Shown one piece after another: positions 9,185 to 17,113 of a DNA stretch of 32,449 nucleotides. The notes beneath the pieces were generated by a model. The model made no database searches, was not told where the DNA came from, and worked only from the letters and a program-made list of their open reading frames with translations. A program made the translations under genes and the position numbers. Each line of letters starts with the position of its first letter. The first letter of the stretch is position 1. Origin of the DNA: Oscillospiraceae bacterium (GTDB lineage Bacteria; Bacillota; Clostridia; Oscillospirales; Oscillospiraceae); contig JAFSIK010000062.1 of NCBI GenBank assembly GCA_017439805.1, forward strand, positions 1-32,449. Reading direction: 5' to 3'.

Positions 9185-10159
9185 ATGGCCAAATCACCCA
9201 ATCAGAAGCTGAAACTGCTGTTTCTGGCCCGGATTCTTTATGAAAATACCGACGAAAACCATCCTATGAGCGTACAGGATATGATATCAGCCCTTGCATC
9301 AAACGACATCTCCGCCGAGCGCAAGAGCATCTACGATGACCTTGAGGCGCTGGAACGGTTCGGCATTGATATCGTCAGAGAGCGGGGCAGATATTATGTA
9401 GGACAGCGCCGGTTTGAAATGCCGGAGCTTAAACTTCTTGTGGACAGCGTCCAGTCCTCCAAATTTATCACCGAAAACAAAACCCTCTCGCTTATAAAGA
9501 AAATAGAGGGTCTTGCCAGTGTTCACGAGGGCCGCCTGCTCCAGAGGCAGGTTTACGTCCGGGGCAGGGTCAAGAGCATGAACGAAAGTGTCTATTACAA
9601 TGTGGACGAGCTTTCCGCCGCCATTTCCCGGGACAGAGAGATACGGTTTAAATATTTCGAATACGCCGTTACCAAGGAACGGCGCTTCCGCAGGGGAGGG
9701 GAGCACTACGTTATCAGCCCCTTTGCCCTGATGTGGGACGATGAAAACTACTACCTGCTGGGCTACGACGCTCCGGCGGGAATACTCAAACACTTCCGGG
9801 TTGACAAGATGTCCGACATTTCCTCTCTTGAAAGCCGCCGGCAGGGCAGGGAGGAGTTTGAAAAGGTGGATATGTCCGCCTATTCGAAAAAAGTTTTCGG
9901 AATGTTCACCGGCGCGGAGCAGACGGTGCGCATGAAGTTTAAAAACCACCTTGTGGGGGCGGTGATAGACCGCTTCGGCAAGGACATTATGATAATTGCC
10001 GCCGACAGCGAGCATTTTACCGTCAGCGTTCCCGTGGCGGTAAGTCCGCAGTTTTTCGCCTGGCTTTTCGGTTTCGGCGACGAGGTGGAGATACTATCCC
10101 CCCAGAGCGTGCGGCAGGAGATGAAAGACCGGCTGGCCGCCGCGGCTGCCCGGTACTGA
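9185..10159 (+). CDS. WYL domain-containing transcriptional regulator
   Basis: A 324-residue cytoplasmic protein. Residues about 8-70 form a winged helix-turn-helix of the DeoR/HTH_11 kind ('KLLFLARILYENTDENHPMS...DISAERKSIYDDLEAL...FGIDIV'). The second part, from about residue 125, is a WYL domain with the characteristic 'HYVISPFALMWDDENYYLLGY' stretch (here the W-Y-L core reads W-D-D-E-N-Y-Y-L-L). A C-terminal beta-rich extension (WCX-like) follows. WYL domains bind ligands or nucleic acid and control, among others, DNA-damage and phage-defence genes; nothing here shows defence genes next to it. The two CHR transporter genes follow 30 bases later without a terminator, so it may regulate them. 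Confidence 0.88.
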   Translation: MAKSPNQKLKLLFLARILYENTDENHPMSVQDMISALASNDISAERKSIYDDLEALERFGIDIVRERGRYYVGQRRFEMPELKLLVDSVQSSKFITENKTLSLIKKIEGLASVHEGRLLQRQVYVRGRVKSMNESVYYNVDELSAAISRDREIRFKYFEYAVTKERRFRRGGEHYVISPFALMWDDENYYLLGYDAPAGILKHFRVDKMSDISSLESRRQGREEFEKVDMSAYSKKVFGMFTGAEQTVRMKFKNHLVGAVIDRFGKDIMIIAADSEHFTVSVPVAVSPQFFAWLFGFGDEVEILSPQSVRQEMKDRLAAAAARY

Positions 10160-10189
10160 AATACGGAAATTTAAAAAAGGAGGTGCAGC

Positions 10190-10765
10190 ATGGAAAAAAG
10201 AAAAATACTCTGGCGGCTTTTCGCCACCTTTTTCAAAATCGGCCTTTTCACTTTCGGCGGCGGTTATGCCATGCTGTCACTCATTGAAAACGAGTGCGTT
10301 GAGAAGAAAGAGTGGATTACAAGGGACGAACTTCTTACCGTAACCGCCATTGCCGAATCAACTCCCGGCCCAATCGCCATAAACTGCGCCACCTATGTAG
10401 GCTGGCAGCAGGGAAAGTTCTTGGGTGCCGTGGCATCCACCGTGGGCATAGTGGCTCCGTCAATAATCGTTATTTATCTCATATCCCTCTTTTTCGACAA
10501 CATTCTGGAAATTCAGATAATTGCCAGCGCTTTCAGGGGCATTAAAGTTGCCGTGGGCGTTATAATCATCAACGCCGGCGTGAAAATGCTGAAAAAGATG
10601 AAGCGCACGCCCTTTTCCGTGACGGTAACGGTTCTTGCTTTCGCGGCGCTGACGGTAATCGACATTTTCGCGGTGAATTTTTCAACCATCTGGCTGATAG
10701 TGGCAGCCGGCGCCGCGGGTTACATAGCCTTCGCTATGAAAAACAGGGGAGGTGAGGGCGGATGA
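10190..10765 (+). CDS. Chromate transporter family protein, first half-size subunit
   Basis: A 191-residue membrane protein of the CHR (ChrA) family, about half the length of the classic two-domain ChrA. It carries the family marks 'FKIGLFTFGGGYAML' near the N-terminus, 'VEKKEWITRDELL' and 'AIAESTPGPIAINCATYVGW' (residues about 60-80). Short CHR proteins occur as adjacent pairs that function together. In anaerobes without chromate stress the physiological anion is uncertain (sulfate, chromate and others have been proposed for the family). It overlaps the second half by four bases (ATGA), so they should be made in equal amounts. Ribosome site AAGGAGGTG. Confidence 0.93.
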   Translation: MEKRKILWRLFATFFKIGLFTFGGGYAMLSLIENECVEKKEWITRDELLTVTAIAESTPGPIAINCATYVGWQQGKFLGAVASTVGIVAPSIIVIYLISLFFDNILEIQIIASAFRGIKVAVGVIIINAGVKMLKKMKRTPFSVTVTVLAFAALTVIDIFAVNFSTIWLIVAAGAAGYIAFAMKNRGGEGG

Positions 10766-11328
10766 TTCTGCTTAAGCTTTTCCTTGGCTTTCTGCGGGTA
10801 GGATTTTTCGCCTTCGGCGGAGCCTACGCCGCCATACCCTTCATGCGTGAAGTTATAATGGACTACGGCTGGATAACGGAGGAGAAATTTTCCTACTTCG
10901 TTGCCGTGGCGGAGTCCACCCCCGGTCCTGTGATGGTGAACCTTGCCACCTATGTGGGTGCCAGCCAGGCGGGAGCACCCGGCGCGCTGCTGGCAACTCT
11001 GGGTACGGTGCTGCCGTCCTTTGTGATAATGCTCCTTATCACCGTTGTATTTAAAAAATTCGTTTCGGCGCCGCGGGTAAATGCCGTGCTCTCCGCCATC
11101 AAGCCCTGCGTGGTCGGCATAATCATCGCAACCGGACTTCTCATGCTTTTTGACGGTCTGGGCATAAGCTTCGCCGGCGGCATCGGCCCGGATATAAAGG
11201 CCGTTGTCATCGCGGCGGTGCTGTGGGCGGTGTGTATAGTCTACAAAAAAGTGAAAAAGAAAGCCTTTTCACCCATTCTGGTCATTGCAATATCGGCTGT
11301 ACTGGGCATTGTGTTATACGGAATTTGA
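10762..11328 (+). CDS. Chromate transporter family protein, second half-size subunit
   Basis: A 188-residue CHR family membrane protein, paralogous to the gene before it. Conserved parts: 'FLRVGFFAFGGAYAAIPF' (about residues 10-27), 'WITEEKFSYFVAVAESTPGPVMVNLATYVG' in two adjacent blocks (about 37-70). The start overlaps the preceding stop (ATGA at 10762-10765). In family pairs the two halves lie in opposite topology in the membrane and together equal one long ChrA. It ends the unit; a weak hairpin and a new promoter follow. Confidence 0.93.
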   Translation: MILLKLFLGFLRVGFFAFGGAYAAIPFMREVIMDYGWITEEKFSYFVAVAESTPGPVMVNLATYVGASQAGAPGALLATLGTVLPSFVIMLLITVVFKKFVSAPRVNAVLSAIKPCVVGIIIATGLLMLFDGLGISFAGGIGPDIKAVVIAAVLWAVCIVYKKVKKKAFSPILVIAISAVLGIVLYGI

Positions 11329-11378
11329 TAAAGTGTTAATTTTACGCTAAAAATATAGATTTTTTTGTAAACAGCATA

Positions 11379-11417
11379 TATAATATTTCCCGAAGGTTTG
11401 TAAAAACGACCTTTTTT
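11379..11417 (+). promoter_or_regulatory. Possible promoter (-10) and small hairpin ahead of the DUF116 gene
   Basis: TATAAT at 11379-11384 in a very AT-rich stretch, without a clear -35. Downstream, AAGGT (11393-11397) can pair with ACCTT (11409-11413), followed by six T. The hairpin could be a weak terminator for the CHR pair or a leader element in the DUF116 transcript. The distinction cannot be made from sequence alone. Confidence 0.4.
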
Positions 11418-11434
11418 GCTTCCGGGAGAGTATA

Positions 11435-12211
11435 ATGAAAGAAAAGATAAAGGCAAAAAAGCGAATATTCATCTATCTGCTGCTGGCAAGCGTCCTGCTT
11501 ATCGCCGCGGTGGGCGCTCTGGTTGTATATATGACCGTGCGGTCCAATACCACGGCGGTGCTGCTGATACAGATAGTGGAAATAGCTCTAATCGGCGCGG
11601 CCTTTATTCTTGCGCTGGCGGGACTGCTGGTGCTGATTTTCTGCCTGCTTACCCAGCGCCCCGTCAAGGGGAAACTGGGTGACTTTCTGACCAAAATGGC
11701 TCTGCGGCTGTACCCTGTGGCAATATGGTTCAGCAAGCTGTTCAGAATGAGCACCGACAGCGTCCGCGCGTCCTTTATCGAGATAAACAATCAGCTTGTA
11801 AAAAACAGCCATGTTACCGTGCCTGCGGAAAAGGTGCTGGTGCTGCTGCCCCATTGTCTGCAGCAGAGCCGCTGCGAGCGTAAGCTTACGGATAACATTA
11901 CTCTCTGCGCCGACTGCGGCCTGTGCAACATCGGCGAGATAAACAGAATGTGCCGCCGTCTGGGCGTGCACGTGGCTCTTTGCACCGGCGGTACCGTGGC
12001 GCGGAAAATCGCCATGGAGCTGCGGCCTCAGGCTGTGGTGGCCGTGGCCTGCGAAAGAGACCTTTTTTCCGGCATACTGGATATCCGTCCCCTGCCGGCG
12101 GTGGGAGTGCTCAACCTCCGCCCGGAGGGTCCCTGCCACAATACAAAGGTGGACGTTTCCGCTCTGGAAAGCGCCATCTGCCAGATAATCAAGCAGCCCG
12201 TAAACGCATAA
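11435..12211 (+). CDS. DUF116 domain-containing membrane protein
   Basis: A 258-residue protein. It has a basic N-terminus, two membrane helices (about residues 11-32 and 42-68) and a cytoplasmic DUF116 domain (about 95-255). The domain has a cysteine cluster: 'LPHCLQQSRC' (about 130-139), then 'CADCGLCNIGE' (about 149-159), then further Cys in 'MCRRLGVHVALCTGG' and 'VAVACERDL'. The spacing suggests a metal or Fe-S site. The family has no proven function but occurs widely in anaerobes, often near Fe-S or acetogenesis-related genes. It lies 9 bases before the prenol-kinase-like gene, so the three genes to 13703 form an operon. The start follows a modest GGGAGAGT site. Confidence 0.85.
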   Translation: MKEKIKAKKRIFIYLLLASVLLIAAVGALVVYMTVRSNTTAVLLIQIVEIALIGAAFILALAGLLVLIFCLLTQRPVKGKLGDFLTKMALRLYPVAIWFSKLFRMSTDSVRASFIEINNQLVKNSHVTVPAEKVLVLLPHCLQQSRCERKLTDNITLCADCGLCNIGEINRMCRRLGVHVALCTGGTVARKIAMELRPQAVVAVACERDLFSGILDIRPLPAVGVLNLRPEGPCHNTKVDVSALESAICQIIKQPVNA

Positions 12212-12220
12212 GGAGGAACA

Positions 12221-12892
12221 ATGAAAATCTTTCTCGGCTATCTCATAACCTACGTATGGATATTTTTTGTCCTTGGACTTACCATTGTTATGAAGAAAAA
12301 AGGCGTGGCGGAAGAAGCCACCCGCAAAATTGTCCACGTCAGCGTCGGTTTTACATGGATAGCCATGGCTCTGTGCTTCGGTCCCACATTCCACCTTATA
12401 ATTCCTCCGGTGACCTTCGTCGTCCTCAACTACGTTTCCTATAAAAAGAACATTTTTTCCGGCATGGAGCGTGAGGGGGAGGCCAACACTCTCGGCACCG
12501 TCTACTACGCTGTCAGCCTTGCGGTGATGTCCGTGATTACCGTAATCCGCCCGGACTTCATTTACTTCTACGGCATCGGCACTTTCTGCATGGCTCTGGG
12601 CGACGGCCTGGCCCCCATTATCGGCAAAACCAAAAAGTGCAACTTCCCCATTATAAAGGGCAAGCGCAGCTTTTTGGGCAGCCTTTCCGTTTTCGTGATT
12701 TCCCTCATAGTATGCATAGTTTTCAAGGCAATTTTCGCCCTGCCCATCGGCCCAGTGGCGATAATCGTCACCGCCCTTGCGGCGGCTGTGCTTGAGATTG
12801 TGGGTCTCAAAGGCATCGACAATCTGACCCTGCCCATCGGCACGTCCGTTATCGCATGGCTTTTCTTCTTTATTTCTGCAGTCGCTGCTTGA
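12221..12892 (+). CDS. SEC59/VTE5-like (phytol/dolichol kinase family) membrane protein
   Basis: A 223-residue polytopic membrane protein with about six helices. It shows the motifs of the CTP-dependent prenol kinase family (yeast Sec59, plant VTE5 phytol kinase; related to CDP-diglyceride synthases): 'ATRKIVHVSVGF' (about residues 33-44), 'LGTVYYA', 'MALGDGLAPIIGK' (about 124-136), 'KRSFLGSLSVF', and 'LEIVGLKGIDNLTLPI' near the C-terminus. The family transfers phosphate from CTP to a lipid alcohol; the exact alcohol here is unknown. It is followed, after 16 bases, by a homologue of the second plant enzyme, VTE6. Ribosome site AAGGAGGA before the ATG. A CDP-alcohol or phosphatidate cytidylyltransferase label is a possible generic annotation but fits less well. 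Confidence 0.82.
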   Translation: MKIFLGYLITYVWIFFVLGLTIVMKKKGVAEEATRKIVHVSVGFTWIAMALCFGPTFHLIIPPVTFVVLNYVSYKKNIFSGMEREGEANTLGTVYYAVSLAVMSVITVIRPDFIYFYGIGTFCMALGDGLAPIIGKTKKCNFPIIKGKRSFLGSLSVFVISLIVCIVFKAIFALPIGPVAIIVTALAAAVLEIVGLKGIDNLTLPIGTSVIAWLFFFISAVAA

Positions 12893-12908
12893 TTTTACGG
12901 GAGAACAG

Positions 12909-13703
12909 ATGTTACTTCGCATAATTTTGACCGTGGTGCTTTCCGCCGCTCTGGCGGGACTTGCCCTGTGGAAGCGGGCGCTGACCCGCAGCGGCCTTAT
13001 CACCGCCGGCGTTTTCGCACTGATAATCACCTTCACCGCCGGGGTCAGAGGCTTTCTTATCCTTGCCGCCACCTTCGTTTTCACTCTTATCGCCGGAAAG
13101 ATAAAATCCGGCCTGCGTGAAAAAAGAGAGGGACAGGTGGTTGCCAAATCCGGCCCCCGGGACCATATGCAGATGATATGCAATATCCTTGTGGGCGTAA
13201 TAATGCTGATACTTTATGAAATCACCGGCAGGTTTGCGTTCTGCTGCGCCTACGGCTGCGCTATGGCGGCCTCTCTGGCGGACAGCCTGGCCAGCGAAAT
13301 AGGCGTGCTTTCAAATAAAACCCCCGTGGATATCTGCACCGGCAAAAAAATCACCACCGGGCTTTCCGGCGGCGTTACCGCTCTGGGCATGGGGGCATCC
13401 GCCCTGGGAGCGGCGATAATCGCTCTCATCTTTGTACTTTTCGGCGGAGGTTTCCGGTGCTTTGTCATTATCACGGTCATGGGCTTTCTGGGCGCGCTGC
13501 TGGACAGCATTCTGGGCAGCGCACTGCAGGGGAAATACCGCTGCGCTGTCTGCTCAATCGAAACCGAGAAAAAAGAGCACTGCGGCCGGCCCACCGTCCT
13601 TACCCGCGGCGTTGCCCGGGTAAACAACGACACGGTCAATTTCATAAACAACGCCTTTTCCGGTGTTGTGGGAATGATAATTTTCCTCATATTAAAATAT
13701 TAA
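12909..13703 (+). CDS. DUF92 (TMEM19/VTE6-like) membrane protein
   Basis: A 264-residue polytopic membrane protein of the DUF92 family. Family marks: 'LTRSGLITAGVFAL' near residue 30, 'GQVVAKSG' (about 76-83), 'SLADSLASEIGVLS' (about 119-132), 'ITTGLSGGVTALGMGAS', 'GFLGALLDSILGSALQG' (about 193-209) and 'VNNDTVNFINN' at the end. In plants and cyanobacteria the DUF92 member VTE6 is phytyl-phosphate kinase, acting directly after VTE5. The gene next to it here is VTE5-like, which supports the same two-step role, prenyl phosphate to prenyl diphosphate. This is an inference; most bacterial DUF92 proteins are uncharacterised. It is the last gene of the operon, closed by a terminator that begins in the stop codon. 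Confidence 0.85.
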   Translation: MLLRIILTVVLSAALAGLALWKRALTRSGLITAGVFALIITFTAGVRGFLILAATFVFTLIAGKIKSGLREKREGQVVAKSGPRDHMQMICNILVGVIMLILYEITGRFAFCCAYGCAMAASLADSLASEIGVLSNKTPVDICTGKKITTGLSGGVTALGMGASALGAAIIALIFVLFGGGFRCFVIITVMGFLGALLDSILGSALQGKYRCAVCSIETEKKEHCGRPTVLTRGVARVNNDTVNFINNAFSGVVGMIIFLILKY

Positions 13704-13728
13704 ACGGAGCGCCTCAGCTCCGTTTTTT
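13703..13728 (+). terminator. Rho-independent terminator after the DUF92 gene
   Basis: Perfect 8-bp stem AACGGAGC / GCTCCGTT (13703-13710, 13717-13724), 6-base loop, T-run. The T-run is shared with the -35 box of the next promoter. Confidence 0.9.
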
Positions 13729-13755
13729 GCATAATCGCGAAAGTTATGCTATACT
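13727..13755 (+). promoter_or_regulatory. Sigma-A promoter for the subtilisin gene
   Basis: TTGCAT (13727-13732), 17-base spacer, TATACT (13750-13755). The -35 box overlaps the T-run of the preceding terminator. Ribosome site GGAGGTCACA precedes the ATG at 13784. Confidence 0.75.
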
Positions 13756-13783
13756 TTGAAAAAATCCTTTCACGGAGGTCACA

Positions 13784-15697
13784 ATGAAGAAAAAATTCGT
13801 GGCTGTGCTGCTGACCGCCGCAATGCTGGCAGGTATGCTTACCTGCGCCGCTTCTTCCGGGGAGCAGTTCGGTGGTTATAAGCTGGGCGATTACGAAAAC
13901 GAAATACTGGTAATGTATAAAACCGGAGATTTTCAGGTTATTTCCGTGGAGGGACGGCTGGAGCTTCTGGCGGAGCTTGTCCGCCTGCATGCGGACAGCG
14001 CCGTGGATTTTGTCCAGCCCAACATTAAATACCGTCAGAGCAGCAAAATCCTTGGCTTCAACGATACCTATGTGGATTTCCAGTGGGGATTTTACAATAA
14101 CGGCAGCTTTACGCCTCCCGGCGCCGTAATTCACGAGGAGGGATACAACACCTTCTACCAGAGCGCCTACGGCAGACAGGATTACTTCGCCGGAAAGAAC
14201 CCCTTCACCGGGGTGATGGCAAACACCCACAGCAGTTTTACCGGCGTGGATATAAACGCCACTGAGGCCATGGAGGTCTACGCGCCCAAAACCACTACTG
14301 TCATCGCTGTTATCGACACCGGCATAGACTACCGCCACGAGGATCTGGGCGATGTTTTCTGGCGCAACGCCGATGAGATAGCCGAAAACGGCATTGACGA
14401 CGATAACAACGGCTATGTGGACGACGCTCTGGGCTGGAATTTCTATGACGACTGTCAGTATACCTACATCGGCAAGGAGGATGCCCACGGCACCCACTGC
14501 GCCGGCACCATCGCCGCCACCGCGGGAAACGAAAAGGGCATCGCGGGTCTGGTGAGCGACGGCTCGGTCAGAATTATGAGTCTGAAAGTCCTTGGCGAGG
14601 AGGCCGGTCTGGGCAGTACCGGCGACGTGCTGGAGGCCATTAAATACGCCCAGGCCAACGGAGCGCATATCATCAATATGAGCTTTGCCTCCGACACCTA
14701 TGACAGGGCGATAATGCTTGCCATCGCCGCCAGCGATATGCTCTTTGTAACGGCATCAGGCAATAACGGCAGGGATATATCCACCGGCGGCGCCTACCCC
14801 GCCTGCTACGACCTGCCCAATATCATCTGCGTTACCGCCGTCAGCCCCGACGGACTTCTTTACAAAAACGCCAACTTCAGTGTTGACCGGGTGGACATCG
14901 CCGCTCCCGGCGACTACATCGTGGGTCTGTATTCCGACTCCGGCTACGCCTATATGGGCGGCACTTCCATGGCGGCGCCCATGGTCAGCGCCACTGCCGC
15001 AATGGTGCGCAACCAGAACCCAAGCCTTGACTGGAGCGACATCCGCGACATCATCCTTGAAACCGCCACTCCCATGGCAAGCCTTAAGCGTGCCGTAGCC
15101 ACCGGCGGCCTGCTAAATGCGGGTGCGGCGGTGAAAAAGGCCGCCACCGCCGTGACCTTTGACGACATAACAGACCACTGGGCGGAGGACTATATCAAGG
15201 CCGCCGTGGAGCGGGGAATATTCTCCGGCACCGGAGACAACACTTTCAGTCCCGACGCCACAATGAACCGCGCCATGCTGGCTGTGACCCTGCACCGCAT
15301 GGCGGGAAGCCCCGCGGCAAAGACCCTCTCCGCATTTCCCGATGTGCCCGCCGATGCTTACTACGCCGGCGCCGTGGCCTGGGCCTCGGAAAAGGGTGTT
15401 ATCACCGGCTCCGACGGAAAGTTTGACCCGGAGGGTCTTGTTACCCGCCAGCAGACGGCGGCAATGCTCTACCGCTTCGCAGGGGTAATGGGAGTGTCAA
15501 CCACCGACAGGGCAAATCTTAACAGCTATCGGGACGCAAAGGATATTTCCTCCTGGGCACTGGACGCAATGAAGTGGACCGTGGCTGCGGGTCTTATCTC
15601 CGGCCGTGACAATGGCAGGCTGGACCCCTCCGGCACCACCACCAGAGCGGAAACGGCGACCATGCTGGTGCGTCTTGACAGCATTATTGAAAAATAA
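13784..15697 (+). CDS. S8 family (subtilisin-like) serine protease with SLH anchor
   Basis: A 637-residue exported protease. It has a signal peptide (MKKK, hydrophobic core, cleavage near 'CAASS'), a short N-terminal segment to about residue 110 that may be the propeptide, and then the S8 domain with the full triad: Asp178 in 'AVIDTGID', His235 in 'HGTHCAGT', Ser395 in 'GGTSMAAPM'. The oxyanion Asn is in 'TASGNNG'. Residues about 458-637 hold three SLH motifs ('FDDITDHWAEDYIKAAVERGI', 'FPDVPADAYYAGAVAW', 'YRDAKDISSWALDAMKW'), so the enzyme should stay at the cell wall. The first motif is 21 residues and is given in part by position: about 463 onward. The enzyme may process surface proteins or degrade peptides for uptake. 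It is monocistronic, between two terminators. Confidence 0.93.
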   Translation: MKKKFVAVLLTAAMLAGMLTCAASSGEQFGGYKLGDYENEILVMYKTGDFQVISVEGRLELLAELVRLHADSAVDFVQPNIKYRQSSKILGFNDTYVDFQWGFYNNGSFTPPGAVIHEEGYNTFYQSAYGRQDYFAGKNPFTGVMANTHSSFTGVDINATEAMEVYAPKTTTVIAVIDTGIDYRHEDLGDVFWRNADEIAENGIDDDNNGYVDDALGWNFYDDCQYTYIGKEDAHGTHCAGTIAATAGNEKGIAGLVSDGSVRIMSLKVLGEEAGLGSTGDVLEAIKYAQANGAHIINMSFASDTYDRAIMLAIAASDMLFVTASGNNGRDISTGGAYPACYDLPNIICVTAVSPDGLLYKNANFSVDRVDIAAPGDYIVGLYSDSGYAYMGGTSMAAPMVSATAAMVRNQNPSLDWSDIRDIILETATPMASLKRAVATGGLLNAGAAVKKAATAVTFDDITDHWAEDYIKAAVERGIFSGTGDNTFSPDATMNRAMLAVTLHRMAGSPAAKTLSAFPDVPADAYYAGAVAWASEKGVITGSDGKFDPEGLVTRQQTAAMLYRFAGVMGVSTTDRANLNSYRDAKDISSWALDAMKWTVAAGLISGRDNGRLDPSGTTTRAETATMLVRLDSIIEK

Positions 15698-15703
15698 AGC
15701 CGC

Positions 15704-15731
15704 CCCCCCGGTAAATCCGGGGGGTCTTTTT
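15704..15731 (+). terminator. Rho-independent terminator after the subtilisin gene
   Basis: 8-bp G/C stem CCCCCCGG / CCGGGGGG (15704-15711, 15717-15724) with TAAAT loop and a TCTTTTT tail. Confidence 0.92.
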
Positions 15732-15742
15732 GCTGAAAGCGA

Positions 15743-15771
15743 TTGCATTTTAAGCTTTTTTTTGGTATATT
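15743..15771 (+). promoter_or_regulatory. Sigma-A promoter for the sensor binding protein/two-component operon
   Basis: TTGCAT (15743-15748), 17-base spacer, TATATT (15766-15771). A less likely alternative -10 is TAAAAT at 15783-15788. The candidate operator repeats described in the next entry lie inside and just after this promoter. Confidence 0.65.
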
Positions 15772-15788
15772 TTAAGGTAGCTTAAAAT
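15747..15788 (+). promoter_or_regulatory. Candidate response-regulator operator: ATTTTAAG repeats 22 bases apart
   Basis: ATTTTAAG occurs at 15747-15754 and again at 15769-15776, exactly 22 bases (two helical turns) apart. The intermediate 11-base register (15760) reads TTTTGG, a partial match. An inverted copy CTTAAAAT follows at 15781-15788, giving a palindrome with a 4-base centre. The same TTTAAG core recurs three times at 11-base spacing upstream of the second binding-protein gene. The overlap with the -10 box would fit autorepression or tuned autoregulation. Confidence 0.45.
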
Positions 15789-15808
15789 TCGCATTTTTCG
15801 GAGGTACG

Positions 15809-17113
15809 ATGAAAAAGCTTTTGGCCGCGTTCCTTGCGGTGCTGATACTGGCTGGCTGCTGCGGCTGCGGCGTTACAATAAGAACACCGCATCTTGAGCC
15901 CTCCGGCAAGGACGAAAACGGCGAGTGGATATTCGATAAAGAAGTAATCATCGGCAGAGTGGCCCCTCTTACGGGCAGCCTCAGCTCCTTCGGCGAGGGC
16001 ACTCCCGATGTGGAGCAGCAGGCCATTGACGCCGTCAACCGCTCCGGCGGTATCGTGCTGGACGGCAGGCGGTGCAGACTGGTGATGATTACCGAGGACT
16101 CCGGCTCCAGCACAAAGGTGGCACAGGCGGCGGCAGAGAGGCTTATAAACAAGGGCGCTTCTATGATACTGGCCGCACATGTTGCCGATACGGTGTCCCC
16201 CGTGTCCTCCGTCTGCGAGAGGGAGGGCGTGCCCTGTATCGCCGTGGATGCTCCCACGGACGCCTGGGTCACAAACGGTCCCTATGAAAACTCCTGGCTG
16301 ACCCACTTCAACACCGAGGCGGAAATACTGTGCTTTCTTGATGCCTGGGAGAGCGTGGAAACAAACCGCCGAATAGGCCTGGTTACCGCCAACGACATCG
16401 AAGGCATTGAGATGGCCACCTTTATTGAGGACTTTGCCGCAAAAAAGGGCTATGAAGTGATGGATCCGGGCAGGTATACACCGGGTCTGGGCCGGTTTTA
16501 TTCTATGGTTTTGGCGCTTAAAAAGTCAGAGTGTGATATTATTCTGGGCGTTATGGAACAGCCGGACTTTATTGATTTCTGGCAGGAGTGCCGCCGGCAG
16601 GATTACAAACCCAAGGTTTGCACCGTTGCAAAGGCGTGTATATTCGCGTCGTCAATCGAGGCTCTGGGAAATTCCGCCAACGGCCTTGTCAGCGAAGTCT
16701 GGTGGAATGAGGATTTCCCCTACACATCCTCCATTACGGGTCAGACCTGCTCCGGATTTGCAAACACATACCGCCGCAGCGCGGGAATTACGGTAGACGA
16801 AGCCATACCCCCCACTATTGCCCACAAACACGCCAATGTGGAAATTGCCTGCGACATACTTCGCCGGGCAGGCAGCCTCGACCTTGAAAAAATACGCGCC
16901 GCCGCCGCCTCCACCGACCTTGACACCATCGTGGGCCACATAGCTTTCAACGACGATAAGGTATCACTTATGAACTGCGTCACAGGCCAGTGGCAGAAAA
17001 ATGAAGACGGTGACATTGAACTTAAGATCGTGCTCAATACCCAGCTGCCCCGGGTGGAGACCACCTCCGCCATTACGGAGCTTATCGGCTGGGAAGAGGA
17101 GGAAGAAAGATGA
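15809..17113 (+). CDS. Solute-binding lipoprotein, Liv/peripla_BP_6 type (probable sensor partner)
   Basis: A 434-residue lipoprotein: signal peptide with lipobox LAGC, lipidated Cys at residue 17. The mature part is a type I periplasmic binding protein of the Leu/Ile/Val-amide family ('IIGRVAPLTGSLSSFGEG', 'VEQQAIDAVNRSGG', 'SPVSSVCEREGVPCIAVDAPTDAW'). It is clearly related to the second binding protein at 19296: compare 'EVWWNEDFPYTSSITG' with 'EIWWSAGHPYTSSLTG'. Unlike that gene it is not next to permeases; its stop overlaps the response-regulator start by four bases (ATGA), so it is co-translated with a two-component system. I infer that it presents the ligand to the kinase rather than, or as well as, to the transporter. 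Tail unusually acidic (EEEEE). Confidence 0.87.
   Translation: MKKLLAAFLAVLILAGCCGCGVTIRTPHLEPSGKDENGEWIFDKEVIIGRVAPLTGSLSSFGEGTPDVEQQAIDAVNRSGGIVLDGRRCRLVMITEDSGSSTKVAQAAAERLINKGASMILAAHVADTVSPVSSVCEREGVPCIAVDAPTDAWVTNGPYENSWLTHFNTEAEILCFLDAWESVETNRRIGLVTANDIEGIEMATFIEDFAAKKGYEVMDPGRYTPGLGRFYSMVLALKKSECDIILGVMEQPDFIDFWQECRRQDYKPKVCTVAKACIFASSIEALGNSANGLVSEVWWNEDFPYTSSITGQTCSGFANTYRRSAGITVDEAIPPTIAHKHANVEIACDILRRAGSLDLEKIRAAAASTDLDTIVGHIAFNDDKVSLMNCVTGQWQKNEDGDIELKIVLNTQLPRVETTSAITELIGWEEEEER

Noticed and set aside
9185..11328. WYL regulator as the sign of a phage-defence island
   Set aside because: Its neighbours are transporters and ordinary metabolic genes; no nuclease, methylase, reverse transcriptase or toxin is present.
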